Origin: Larix kaempferi
Taxonomy: Eukaryota; Streptophyta; Pinopsida; Pinales; Pinaceae
DNA length: 64,000 nucleotides
Reading direction: 5' to 3'
Assembly: GCA_027924585.1 (NCBI GenBank)
Contig: BSBM01000007.1
Span: forward strand, 9,081,501-9,145,500
Position numbers and translations under genes: made by a program. The notes beneath the pieces were generated by a model, which saw only the letters and a program-made list of their open reading frames with translations, was not told the origin of the DNA and searched no databases. This document shows, piece after piece, positions 52,099 through 64,000 of the stretch; the stretch's first letter is position 1; every line of letters begins with the position of its first letter.

Positions 52099-54189
52099 TG
52101 TAATGTCCCCAATTTTCCAGTACTAAGGGAAGCAAAGAATCCACCAAACCCCCATGGATCCTAGTGAAGACCAAGGAATTAATTAATGAAAGGGGGGATA
52201 ACATTAGCCTAGGAAATTATTAACTAGGAATAAATTATCATATAGTTGTTTAAATTAATTAAATTAGAAGGATGTAATGATTATTTTATATTTAAAATAT
52301 TAATTCATTTTTTTGGTGAGTTGGATGATGACAAGGATACCATGAGGGCGCATGGAGAGATAAGACTAGCCTTATGAGTTGTCACAAAAAACAAGAAAGT
52401 GGAGAAAAGTAGCACACAGATAGATTCCAAGCTAAAAAGAAAGAAACCGACAAAATCAGGTAGGTGAGGAAAATGGAAACATCCAGAAAGCAAAGGAGGG
52501 CCCGGTTTCCTAAAAGGATAAAAGCCAAGATAGTTTGAAAAGAAAGAAACCTCATGAAAAGAAGGTAGGGTGCAATTTACAAAGAGGGATGAAAAGATAT
52601 TAGTGTGAAAAGCAAGAAACATTGGAAAATCTAGGAAGGCGTAGTTTCAAAAAGAGGAAAAAGCAAGCAAGTTTGGAGAAGAAGGAAATCCTATCCACTC
52701 AAGCAGGGAGAATTTGGAAGGGATATCACAGGTCACCAAGCACATAAAATTGCTTAGAAGGGCATTAGTAAGTTTAAAAAAAAATCTAAGAAACTCCTTT
52801 TCACAACTTTTGATTATTATTGAATTTGTGTGTGATCACTTTAGCTTACCAAGGCAAGGAGATGTTCCCTAGAAAACTAGTGGGAGATGTGCCCCACTAT
52901 TCCAGTTCCACTCTTCTGCACATGATCTAGTGTAGCCATTGGTACAAAATTGCAGATCTGATCCAACCATTTCATGTGAATATCTATCCTTCAGAATTTG
53001 ATGCAAAGATGTAGATTTTTTGAGGTGGTTCTGTAGAGTTTCACAGAGAAAGAGTAGTCAATTGGAGAGCTTGCAAGAAGACACAGAAGGCCAGTGCACA
53101 TGTTAGAGCCATCTGACAAATCTGATACAGTTCCCACACCTTCTATTCTCACTCCTTTTTGTAATCTCCTTCTTCTATCATTGTAAAATTCAAGTACACA
53201 GATTATCTATGATGTCTGAGGCTATGCTATTTAATGATTAAGATTAATGAACTTAGTTATTATTTTATGCTACTATACATAACATATCATAGCTCCATTA
53301 AATATCAGAATATGAATTAGAGAGACTCCTTTGGATGTTTGAGTCCTATCTTTCAATGATTAGCTCAATGCACACTTTTATTCAATAGTTTTCTAGTTTA
53401 TGCATTGTACAAAGCTCAAAGTAACCAAATCTCTTTGTGAAGGTTGTTGTTTCTTTTTAAATCCCTTTATAATCCATCGCCATCCAAAAATAAGAGTTTT
53501 GTAACCCTCTTTGTCTGTTTGATTCCTCAGTTATCAAGACTAGCTCAATGGGCACCCGAAATTGACTAGTTTTACAGTTTGATCAATTAATGAGTATCTC
53601 TATGCACAAATTCGATTATGTCAGTTGTGTTGGGACCCTGATACCTCAATTAAGATAATCCCACCATCATATTTCAAATTTGAAGGCATCTCATCCTGTT
53701 TTGAAGAGTTTGGAAAATTAATAATTGAGTAGTCCTACATAGCATTTTTCCTCTCTTTGCTCCCAAACTCAACTAGAAACTCCCAAATTATTAGAATAGA
53801 TTGTCCAAAACCTAATAAGGAGTTTAATGTCTGATATATTCCATTTTTTACATTCATATGTAAACACTGAGTTTAGTTTGCATATGTTGGTGTGCCCAGA
53901 AAGCATCAAAGTAGAAATCAACCTAGCTGTTGTTGAAATAAAAATGGCCCTAGTAATTTGTGCATAGGACTCAATAGTTGGCCCTGACCCTAATACAATT
54001 TCTTCTACACATACACCCATACATTTTTCATATCCTAAACCTTACACGTTCCTAACCTTGAGGGGAAAACCAATTGTGTCCAAGACTAGTTTTTCAACCA
54101 GTTGTGGTATAAGTTAATTCTTGTGTCAATTGATGTTTTTAATTCTGAAAATGATATACTATATTTGATATAATATCAGGTATATTATA
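52099..54189 (+). repeat. LTR A of the pol-less array (2091 bp)
   Basis: Starts TGTAATGTCCCCAATTTTCC, ends GGTATATTATA. The five bases before it are ATAGT. No gene inside. Confidence 0.82.
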
Positions 54190-54190
54190 G

Positions 54191-54202
54191 TGGTATCGAA
54201 GC
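54191..54202 (+). other. Primer-binding site, internal 1 (decayed tRNA-iMet)
   Basis: TGGTATCGAAGC is a mutated form of TGGTATCAGAGC, one base after LTR A. Confidence 0.75.
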
Positions 54203-54221
54203 ACTTTCCTTGGCTTAGCCC

Positions 54222-57200
54222 GTGGAAAGTAATTCGCAATGGAAGATATCTGAGAAGTGTTTTCAAGTGGCAATTGTGGAAGCAATGACATACATGGAAG
54301 ATGAAAGTTTTGAGTTGTATGAGGAAGAAGAGATAATTTACATTGATGGAGGATTACCCAGAGATGAGGATGGTTACATTTATGACCATATGTACATAGA
54401 TCAATGAGATTAACCACATATGGCTAATCCTAAGAAGGAGTTATCAAAGAGAATATTTGCAGGTAAAAATTTTCCCTACCACTACCAGGAATATCTATCT
54501 TTGGGAGAAGAGATTGGTAAGGCCATTTATTTCAAAGATTGATCTTATTGAATATTTGGATTTGAGATCAAGGATGAATCTTTGGATTAAATAGAGAGAA
54601 GAAAACCACCCATAGAGGAAAAAAGTTGTTCCACCTTAGTGAGTAAAGAAGAAGGAAGGAAAAATCAACCAACTGCATCTTCTAGCATCAAGAGATTGTT
54701 TGGGTTTACTTCAAGCAGATATTCGAAAGGAGGTGAGCATGAAGAATCCATCACTAGTTCTACTAAGTATCGACAAAGTATGGATCAAAAAGTATCTATG
54801 AATGGGTTCCAGAAAGAGGCATCTACTAACAGTTGCTCAAATTCCGAAGAAGCATCTACTGATGGATGCTGTGAAGAGGTACCTATTGATGGGTGCCTAA
54901 GTTTTGAGGAGACACCTACTGATGGATGTCCATCTCTATATGTGGGTGACATAGCGATACCTCTTGATGAGTTTGCGCAAGTATAATTTTCCCTAATACT
55001 AAAGAAGATCAGATCCTTGTAGTCAAGGAAGAAGTCACAGGATCAATCTCAATATCACCACCTGAGCCTCAAGAGGTTGAACCATGGGTAGATGATGAGG
55101 AGGTTTATTCTCCACCTTCCCCTTTTGAAATTCCAATAAAGATGAATGAAGAAAGTATCAAGGAGGCCTTACACACTGTCCGTGACACATATGTTTCAGT
55201 GTCATAATCTTGTTGGAGATATGCTTCATTGGAAGATTGATATGTCCTTGAAGCCATGGAGAAGATTTAGAGAGCAATGTCTACAATCCAAGGTAATTTT
55301 TCAGATATGCTTTTTGACAAAAAATATTTGCATGATCTTGTGTATATGTTGCATAGAGAATCCTTGAAGGATGATGAAGAGATCATCAAGCTCAATGATG
55401 ATTTGATGGCCACCCATGATTCTTTGAGAAGCACTCAAGGTGCCCTCTTAGAATCCAAGATCCAATTAGAGCAACTTCATCAAAATTTGCAAATATCACT
55501 CATACAAGTTAGCCAATCTCTTATGGTTGGTTGTATTCGGAGTTCTATGGAAGAACCTCATGAGATGGTGGTTCATGATGTGCATGATGAAATGAATGTG
55601 CGTGAGGAAATTTTAGATGTAGAGTAAAATTTCCAAGCACATACAGTTTCCCAGAGCGAAACTGAGCTTCTGCATCGAGTAAGTCATTCCTCCACTAAGG
55701 AATCATAAGAGCTCATGTGTGATGGACCAGCCTGTGATGGATTTGAGGCATCCATTATTTGGGTGGATGAAGTTTGAAGAGAAGATATTTTGGTCCATGA
55801 TCGCACTCAGACCCTTCTACTTCTTCCATGACCTTTGAGGATGAATTTTGGCTCAAGAATTTATTTTTGATGGTGCCTGGAAAGGAGCAGAAGGCTCCCA
55901 CATTCACTTTAGCTGATTTAATGGAATCACCATTCCCTACCCAACAGTTTTAGAGGCATCTCATGCCTATGTTTGATGCCACATCACATAAAAACAAAGA
56001 TAGTTCCCATTTGAATTCATTAAGTGGGATAAAATATGGTTGTAGGTATCCTTTGACCAATGGAAGAGAGTTGAGCCATTGGAAATTCTCACATGCGGAA
56101 GAATATTGCTTTCCATCTAGACCATTAGGTTGGAATGTCTCTTCTTTTCCTATTTGGGATATAATACACATGAGTAATATTCCTACTTGTAGCAATAAAG
56201 AGTCCTTTGATACATTTTACACCTTCAGTGAGTAGAATGGGAATCCATGGAATGTTGATGATTCCTACCCTTTTGGTGATTGGACATGGGATCCTCACCC
56301 TTGTCATTGGAACAACAATGATTTGATTCTTGGTGCTTGTGTGAATTGGGAAGATGGAGCACAATATGATGTGCATGAGATTAGAGAGTTTGGAGCTAAG
56401 CAAGATGAAGGCTAAGAAACTATCCATTTCCAGAAATATTATAAGTTAAGTCATGGAGAAAGTTGCATATTTTTTGAGAAGGAACATGAATTCATCTCAG
56501 TTGAACCAACCACAATATTAAACGATAATTGCTTCCAAGAGTTGGCTCACTTTCCTTCAACCCATATATATATGGAATCCAACACACATAGGGATGAAGT
56601 TTGGATGAAAGGATTTTTCCTATGGGTTCCACATGAGGAGGAAGAGGCTCCCACATATTCCATTGATGACTTCAAGGTCAAGCCATGTGGTCTGACAAGT
56701 GCACCATTTCCTTTCCAGCATGATGAGCAGCAATAGAGACATCTATCTAATGTCTCCATCATGCATAATATTGCATTTAGTTGGAATGTTTTTTCATCCA
56801 TTGATTGGGTGGATGGATACACATTGGAGATAAGCAACCCCAAGGGTGAGTTTTCTGTCTACATCAGGGGAGAGTTGAATTACACATCATAGATTTATTT
56901 TGAGATGTTGCATGGGAATCTATGGTTTCTGGATGATGCTTTGAAGACATGGGATTTCCACCTATATCAATTTTCTAATAGAGGTATGAGTCTGTTTTGG
57001 TTTGCACATGGAACATGACAAGTTCCATATTTGGTTGGAGGGACTCATTGAGGTCTAGTTTTGCATTGGAGATGATAAAATTCTAGTATGGTGGAGTGAT
57101 CTAGATATCCTCCATGGTGATATATTCTTCATGTTGATATTTATGTTTGGAAGTATGCCACTGAGACAATGGGACGATGGAATTATTTGGAATGGAAGTT

Positions 57201-57417
57201 TTCCACAAGTAACCGTGCCACTGGGATACACGCAACACAAACAGTGGGATCCAAGCACTCTTCTCAACTATTTTTGTTGGGTTGAAAATTTTGTTGAAAA
57301 GGAATTAGTAATTGGTAGAATGATTATAATAAGAGTGGTGCAGTAGAAACATGGTGGAATTTTGGTTAGAGTTGGAGTTCTTTTCTTGCTTGAGGACAAG
57401 CAGGCTTGGGTGGGGAG
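54222..57417 (+). pseudogene. Unknown long ORF, copy 1
   Basis: Same gene as 59565-62763, described there. Open pieces lie at 54222-54407, 54639-54986, 55277-55627 and 56542-56736, with stops and shifts at other places than in copy 2. Several copy 2 stops are sense codons here (for example the TAG at 61140 corresponds to GAT, and the TGA near 61706 to TGG). Near the end the frame reads VLFLLEDKQAWVGRTV directly into LTR B, as in the chromovirus. Confidence 0.7.
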
Positions 57418-57420
57418 GAC

Positions 57421-59544
57421 TGTCATTTCCCCAATTTTCTAGTACCAAGGGAAGCAAAGAATCCAACAAACCCCCATGGATCCTAGTGAATACCAAGGAA
57501 TTATTTAATGAAAGGGGGGATAACATTAGCCTAGGCAATAATTAACTAGGAATAAATTATCCTATAGTTGTTTAAATTAATTAAATTAGAAGAATGTAAT
57601 GATTATTTTATGTTTAAAATATTAATTATTTGTTTTGGTGAGTTGGATGATGATAAGGACACCATGAGGGCGCATTGAGAGATAAGGATAGCCTTATGTG
57701 TTGTCACACCAAAGAAGAAAGTGGAGAAAAGTAACACAAAGCAAGATGCCAAGCTAAAAATAAAGAAACTGACAAAAGCAGGCAAGTGAGGAAAATGGAA
57801 ACATGTAGAAAGAAAAGGAGGGCGCAGTTTCCTAATAGGATAACAAAAAAGACAGTTTGAAAAGTAGGAGACCTGATGAAAAGCAGGGAGGGTTCACTTT
57901 CCAAAGAGGGATGAAAATCAATCACTATGAAAAGTAGAAAACATTGGAAAATCCAGGAAGGTGCAATTTCCAAAAGAGGAGAAAGCAAGGAAGTTTGGAA
58001 AAGAAGGAAAGCATATCCGCTCAAGGAGGGAGAATTTGGAAGGGCTCTCGTAGGTCACCAAGCACATCAACTTTCTTAGCAGGTCATCGAGAATTTTATA
58101 AAAGAATCCAAGCAACTCCTTTTCACAACTTTTGATCATTATTTAATTTGTGTGTGAGCACTTTCGCTTACCAAGGCAAGGAGATGTGCCCTATCCAACC
58201 AGTAGGAGACGTGCCCCATTTTTCAGTTCCACTCTTATGCACATGATCCAGTGCATCCATTGGTACCAAATTACAGATATGATCCAGCCATTTTATGTGA
58301 AGATCCATCATTCAGAAGTCGATGCAAAGATCCATATTTCTTGAGGTGGTTCTGTAGAGTTTCATAGAGAAAGAGTAGTCATCTAGAGATCTTGCAAGAA
58401 GACACAGAAGGACAATGTGCACCTCATTATCATCCATAAGATCATATCCATCCTACATATATGATACAGTGACCACACCTTCTCTTCTCGCTCCTTTATG
58501 TAATCTTTTTATTTTATCATTGTAAAATTCAAGTACAAAGATTATCTATAATGTCTAAGGCTATGCCATTTAATGTTTAAGATTAATTAACTTTGTTATT
58601 ATTTTATGATTCTATACATAACATATCATATCTCCATTAAATACCAGAATATGAATTAGAGATCCTCCTTTGGTAGTTTGAGTCCTATCTTTCAAAGACT
58701 AGCTCAATGTACATGTTTATTGACTAGTTTTCCAGTTTATGCATTATACAGAGATGAGAGTAACCAATTCTATTTATGAAGGTTGTTTTTTATTTTTAAA
58801 TCCCTATATAATCCATCGCCATCCAAAAATCAGAGTTTCATAAACCTCTCTAGTTGTTTGAGTCCTCAATTATCAAGACTAGCTCAACAGGAACCCGAAA
58901 TTGATTAGTTTTACGGTTTGATGAATTAATGAGTATTTATATGCCCAAATTAGATTCTATAAGTTTTTTTTGGGTCCCTGAGACATAAATTAATATCATC
59001 CCAACATCATATTTCAAATTTGAATGCATCTCATCTTCTTTGGAAGAGTTTGGAAAATTACTAGTTGAGCAGTCCTACATAGCATTTTCCCTCTCTTTGC
59101 TCCCAAAATAAACCAGAACCTCCCAAATTATCAGAATAAATTGTCCAACACATGAAAATGAGTTTAATGTATTATATATTCCATTTTGTTACATTTAGGT
59201 GTAAGAACCGAGTTTAGTTTGCATATGCTGGTGTGCCTAGGAAGCATCAAAGTAGACATCAACCTAGTTGTTGTTGAAATGTAAATGGCCCCAGTACTTT
59301 GTGCAAAGGAATCAATATTTATCCCTGAAAATGATACCCTTTCTTTTCACATACACCCATACATTTGGAATATTCTAAACCTTACACAATCCTAACCCTA
59401 GGGGGAAAGCCAATTGTGTTCAAGACTAGTTTTTCTACAACTAGGTTTTCAACCAGTTGTGGTATAAGATAAATCTTGTGTCGATTAATGTCTTTAATTC
59501 TGAAAATAAGATAATATATTTGATATAATATCAGGTATATCACA
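57421..59544 (+). repeat. LTR B of the pol-less array (2124 bp)
   Basis: Starts TGTCATTTCCCCAATTTTCT, ends GGTATATCACA. It is shared by both units and clearly diverged from A and C. Confidence 0.85.
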
Positions 59545-59545
59545 G

Positions 59546-59557
59546 TGGTATCAGATC
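59546..59557 (+). other. Primer-binding site, internal 2
   Basis: TGGTATCAGATC, one base after LTR B, nearly the full tRNA-iMet complement. Confidence 0.8.
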
Positions 59558-59564
59558 AATTTCC

Positions 59565-62500
59565 TTGGCTCATCTTATGGAAACTAATTCTAAGTGGAAT
59601 ATATCTGAGAAGTGTTTTCAAGTGGCAATTGTGGAAGTAGTGACAAACATGGAAGATGAAATTTTTGAGTTGTATGAGGAAGAAGAGATAATTTACATTG
59701 GTGGAGAATTACCAAGATATGACAATGGTTACATTTATGACCAGATGTACATAGATCAATCATATGAACCACCGATGTCTAATCCTAAGAAGGAGTTAGC
59801 GAAGAGAATAACTGCAGGTAAAAATTTTCCCTACCACTACCAGTAGTATATAGCTATGGGAGAAGAGATTGGTAAGGCCATTTATTTCAATTATTACTTT
59901 TATTGTGGATTTGGATTTGAGATCAAGGATGAATATTTGGATTCAATAGATAGAAACAAAACACCCATAGAGGAAACACGTTGTTCCACCTCTGTGAGTA
60001 AAGAAGAAGGAAGGAAAAATCAACCAACTGCATCTTCTAGCATCAGGAGATTATTTGGGTTTACTTCAAACAGATCTTCCAAATTAGGTAAGAATGAAGA
60101 ATCCATCACCAGTTTTGCTAAGGATCAACAAAGTATGGATCATAGAGTAGCTATGAATGGGTTCCAATAAGAGGAAACTAATAATAGTTTCTCAAATTCT
60201 GAAGAAGCATCTACTGATGGATGCTGTGAAGAGGTACCTACTGATGGGTGCCCAAGTTTTGAGGAGACATCTACTAATGGATGTCCATATCGCGATGTGG
60301 GTTACATAGACATACATAGTGATGAGGTTTATGCAAGTACAAGTTTCCCTAATACTAAATAAGATGATATCCTTGCAGTCATGGAAGAAGTCACAGGATC
60401 AATCTCAATATCACCACCTAAGCCTCAAGTGGTTGATCAATGGGTATATGATGAGGAGGTTTATTCTCCACCTTCCCCTTTTGAAAGGCTACTCAAGATG
60501 AATGAAAAAGGTATCAAGGAGGCCTTACACACTCTCCATGACACATATGTTTCAGTGTCACAATATTGTTGGAGAGATGCTTCATTGGAAGATTCATCTT
60601 TCCTTGAAGCCATGGAGAAGATTCAGAGAGCAATGTCTACAATCCAAGGTAATTTTTCAGATATGCTTTCTGATAAGAATTATTTTCATGAGCTTGTGTA
60701 TATGTTGCAGGGAGCATCGCTGAAGGATGATGAAGAGATCAAAAATCTCAATGATGAGTTGATGGCCACCCAATATTATTTGAGAAGCACTCAAGGATCC
60801 CTCTTAGAATCCAAGATCCAAATAGAGCAACTTCATCAAAAGTTGAAAACATCACTCATACTAGTCAAACGAATATCTTATGGTTGGTTGTATTCAAAGC
60901 TATATGTAAGAACCTCATGAGATGGTGGTTCATGAGGTGCATAATGAAACGAATGTGTTGAGGAAATTTTTGATGCAGAGGAAAAGTTCTAAACACATAC
61001 ATTTTCCTAGAGCGAAACTGAGCTTATGCATGGAGTAAGTCATTCCTCCACTAGGGAATCAGAAGAGCTCATGTGTGATGGACCATCCTGTGATGGCGTT
61101 GATGCATCCATTAGTTGGGTGGATGAAGTTTTCAGAGAATAGATTTTGGTCCATGATCCCACATCAGACCCTTCTACTTCTTCCATGACATTTGAGGATG
61201 AATTTTGGGTCAAGAATTTCTTTTTGATGGTGCCTGAAAAGGAGCAGAAGGCTCCCACATTCACTTTAGTTGATTTAAGGGCAGCACCATTCTCTACCCA
61301 GCGGTCGCAAAGGCATCTCATGCCTATGTTTGATACCACATCACATAGAGATGTAGATGGTTCCCATTTGAATTCATTAAGTGGGACAGAAGATGGTTGC
61401 AAGAATCCTTTGACTAGTGGAAGAGAGTTGAGCCATTGGAAATTCTCACATGGGGAAGCATCTTGCTTTCCATCTGGACCATTGGGTTGGAGTGTCTCTT
61501 TTTTTTCTATTTGGGAGAGAAGAAACATGAGTAATATTCCTGCTTGCAGCAATGGAGAGTCCTTTGATACATTTTAAACCTTCATTTAGTAGCATGGGCA
61601 TCCATGGAATGTTGATGATGCCTACCCTTTTGGTGATTGGACATGGGACCCTCACCCTTGTCATTGGAACAAAAGTGATTTGATTCTTGGTACTTGTGTT
61701 CATTGAGAATATGGAGTAAAATATGATGTGCATGATCTTACAGATTTTGGAGCTGAAAAAGATGAAGGCCAAGAACCTATCCATTGCTAGAAATATTATA
61801 AATTTCCTCATGGAGAAAGTTGCAGATTTTTGGAGAAGGCACACGAATTCATCTTAGTTGAACCAACCAGAATATTAATGGATAATTGCTTCTAAGAGTT
61901 GGCTCACTTTCCTTCACCACACATACATATGGAATCCAACACACATAGGGATGAAGTTTGGATACAATTATTTTTCCTATGGGTGCCACAACCCACATGA
62001 GGAGCATAAGTCTCCCACATATTTCATTGATGACTTCAAGGTCAAGCCACGTGGCCTAAAAAGTGCACCATTTCCTTTCCAGCTTGATGAGAAATAACAT
62101 AGACATTTATCTAATGTCTCCATCATGCATAATATTGCATTCAGTTGCAATGTTTTTTCATCCATTGATTGGGTGGATGGATACATATTAGAGCTAAGCA
62201 CCCCCAAGGGTGAGTTTTCTGTCTGCATCAGGGGATATTTGAATGACACATCATACATTTATTTTGAGATGTTGCATGGGAATTTATGGTTCCTAGATGA
62301 TGCTTTGAAGACATGGGATTTACACCTATGTCAATTTTCTAATAGAGGTATGAGTCTGTGTGCTCGTTTGTACATGGAAAATGAGGAGTTCCATAGTTGG
62401 TTGGAGGGACTCATTGAGGTCCAGTTTTGCATTTAAGATGATAAAATTCCAGTATGGCGGAGTGATCTAGACATACTCCATGATGATATATTATTCAAGT

Positions 62501-62763
62501 TGATCTTGATGTCTGGAAGGATGCAGCTGAGACAATGGGACCCTGGAATTATTTGAAATGACAGTTTTCCACAAGTAACTGTGCAACTGGGATACATGCA
62601 GCACAAACAATGGGATCTAGGAATTCTTCTCAGTTGTTTTAGTTGGGTTGAAACTTTTTTTGAAAAGGAATTAGTCATTGGTAGAATGATTATAATCAGA
62701 GTGGTGCAGCAAAAACATGGTGGAATTTTCGTTAGAGTTGGAGTTGGTTTCTTGCTTGAGTAA
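59565..62763 (+). pseudogene. Unknown long ORF of the pol-less LTR element, copy 2
   Basis: I do not recognise this protein. One frame runs from 59565 to about 62000 with scattered stops (TAG 59844, TAA 60168, TAA near 60360, TAG 61140 and others), then shifts. Comparing both copies suggests an ancestral ORF of about 1000 codons spanning the internal region. Visible parts: an acidic N-terminus; a Ser/Lys stretch; short repeats of the type EEx-TDGC (60205-60290); a coiled-coil region (60500-60870; DDEEIKNLNDELMA, ESKIQIEQLHQKL); and two copies of a motif D-E-x-W-x-K-x-F-F-L-x-V-P-x-E at about 61197 and 61945. The end (62581-62760) is hydrophobic and basic. No zinc knuckle, protease, RT, RNase H or integrase motif. 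It could be a divergent gag or an accessory protein. Confidence 0.65.
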
Positions 62764-62786
62764 AAGCAAGATTGGGAGGGGAGGAC

Positions 62787-64000
62787 TGTCATGTCCCCAA
62801 TTTTCCAGTACCAAGGGCAACAAAGAATCCACAAAACCTCCATGGATCCTAGTGAATACCAAGGAATTGATTAATGAAAGGGGGGATAACATTAGCCTAT
62901 GAAATTATTAACTATGAATAAATTATCCTATAGTTGTTTAAATTAATTAAATTAGAAGGATGTAATGATTATTTTATATTTAAAATATTAATTATTTCTT
63001 TTGGTTAGTTGGATGATGATAACGACACCATGTGGGTTCATGGAGAGATAAGTATAGCCTTATGAGTTGTCACACCAAATACAAAAGTGGAGAAAAGTAG
63101 GACAAAGCAAGATTCCAAGCTATAAAGAAAGAAACTAACAAAAGTAGGTAGGTGAGGAAAATGGAAACATCCAGAAAGAAAAGGAGGGTGCATTTTCCTA
63201 AAAGGATAAAATCCAAGACAGTTTGAAAAGCAAGAAACCTCATGAAAAGTAGGGAGGGAACACTTTCCAAAGAGGGATGAAAATCAATCAGTACGAAAAG
63301 TAGGAAACGTTGGAAAAGCTAGGAAGGCACAGTTTCCAAAAGAGGAGAAAGAAAGAAAGTTTGAAAAATAAGGAAAGTCTATCCACTCAAGGAGGGCGAA
63401 TTTGGAAGGGCTCTCACAGATTACCAAGCACATAAACTTGTTTAGAAGGTCATTAGGAAGTTTATAAAATAATCCAAGCAACTCCTTTTCACAACTTTTG
63501 ATCATTATTGAATTGGTGTGTGAGCACTTTAGCTTACCAAGGCAAGGAGATGTGCCCTATCCAACCAGTGGGAGATGTGCCCCATTCTTCTAGTTACACT
63601 CTTCTTCACATGATCCAGTGTAGCCATTGGTACTAAATTTCATATCTTATCCAACCATTTCATGTGAAGATCCATCCTTCAGAAGTCAATGCAAAGATCC
63701 ATATTTCTTGAGGTGGTTCTGTATAATTTCACAGAGAAAGAGTAGTCACTTGGAGAGATTGCAAGAGGAAACAAAAGGCTAGTGCGCACCTCGTGATAAA
63801 ACAGTCTCTCAGAGCCATCCTACAGATATAATATAGTGACCATACCTTATCTGCTCAGTCCTTTCTATAATCTCCTTCTTCTATCATTGTAAAATTCAAG
63901 TACAGATATTATCTATGGTGTCTGAGGCTATGACATTTAATGTTTAATATTAATGAACTCCGTTATTTTTTTCTACTTCTTTCCATAACATATTAGAGCT
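62787..64000 (+). repeat. LTR C of the pol-less array, cut by window end
   Basis: Starts TGTCATGTCCCCAATTTTCC after GGGAGGGGAGGAC. At least 1214 bp are present and match the first part of LTRs A and B. Confidence 0.85.

Larger units (their letters stand above)
52099..64000 (+). mobile_element. Tandem array of a pol-less LTR element with unknown ORF
   Basis: Order: LTR A (52099-54189), internal 1 (54190-57420), LTR B (57421-59544), internal 2 (59545-62786), LTR C (62787 to beyond the window). LTRs start TGTAATGTCCCC, TGTCATTTCCCC and TGTCATGTCCCC. Internal regions are 3.23 and 3.24 kb, begin with an iMet primer site, and hold one long decayed ORF but no protease, RT or integrase. The units differ at many sites, so the array is far older than the copia array. 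The 3' coding end and polypurine tract match the chromovirus. Confidence 0.88.

Overview
The window comes from the nuclear genome of a plant with a very large, repeat-rich genome. Every recognisable gene belongs to an LTR retrotransposon of plant type: Ty1/copia with initiator-Met primer sites, a chromodomain Ty3/gypsy, and Tat/Ogre-like Ty3/gypsy with extra ORFs and tRNA-Arg primer sites. A conifer or other gymnosperm is my best guess, but that is inference from element style only. I see no host gene, tRNA or rRNA gene, CRISPR array or bacterial feature.

The whole window resolves into a nest of elements at least four levels deep. (1) Positions 1-10205: a tandem copia array (internal, LTR, internal, LTR), + strand, whose two units are almost identical. 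(2) 10206-13038: the 3' end of a Tat-like gypsy element (called TatB here), + strand, into whose downstream ORF the copia array is inserted. (3) 13039-13493, 37489-39219 and 47557 to about 51055: three pieces of one old minus-strand gypsy element (H1), split by younger insertions. (4) 13494-37483: a complete but decayed Tat-like element (TatA), + strand, with 1705-bp LTRs and TGGGG target duplications, inserted in H1. (5) 16718-26948: a minus-strand gag-protease-only element (H2) with 720-bp LTRs and TGAAC duplications, inserted in TatA gag. (6) 39220-47551: an intact chromovirus with one 1596-codon gag-pol ORF and CAAAG duplications, inserted in H1 gag. (7) About 51056-52098: the 5' end of a minus-strand element (E0) that hosts H1. 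(8) 52099-64000: a second tandem LTR array (LTR, internal, LTR, internal, LTR) of a pol-less element that carries a long ORF of unknown function.

Only the chromovirus looks able to move by itself. The copia element has lost integrase and the reverse transcriptase palm, H2 has lost everything after protease, and the 52-64 kb element never shows a pol domain; all three look like non-autonomous parasites. The 52-64 kb element shares its extreme 3' coding end, polypurine tract and first LTR bases with the chromovirus, which suggests a partner relationship.

The main oddity is the kind of decay. In TatA, TatB, H1 and H2 nearly all in-frame stops are TAG, mostly where glutamine is expected. This fits deamination of methylated CHG sites (CAG to TAG) better than random drift, with amber readthrough as the alternative to exclude. 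Other points are the multi-family tandem repeats in untranslated parts of the non-autonomous elements, a capsid-like block between protease and reverse transcriptase in TatA, and a possible private promoter for the TatA downstream ORF.
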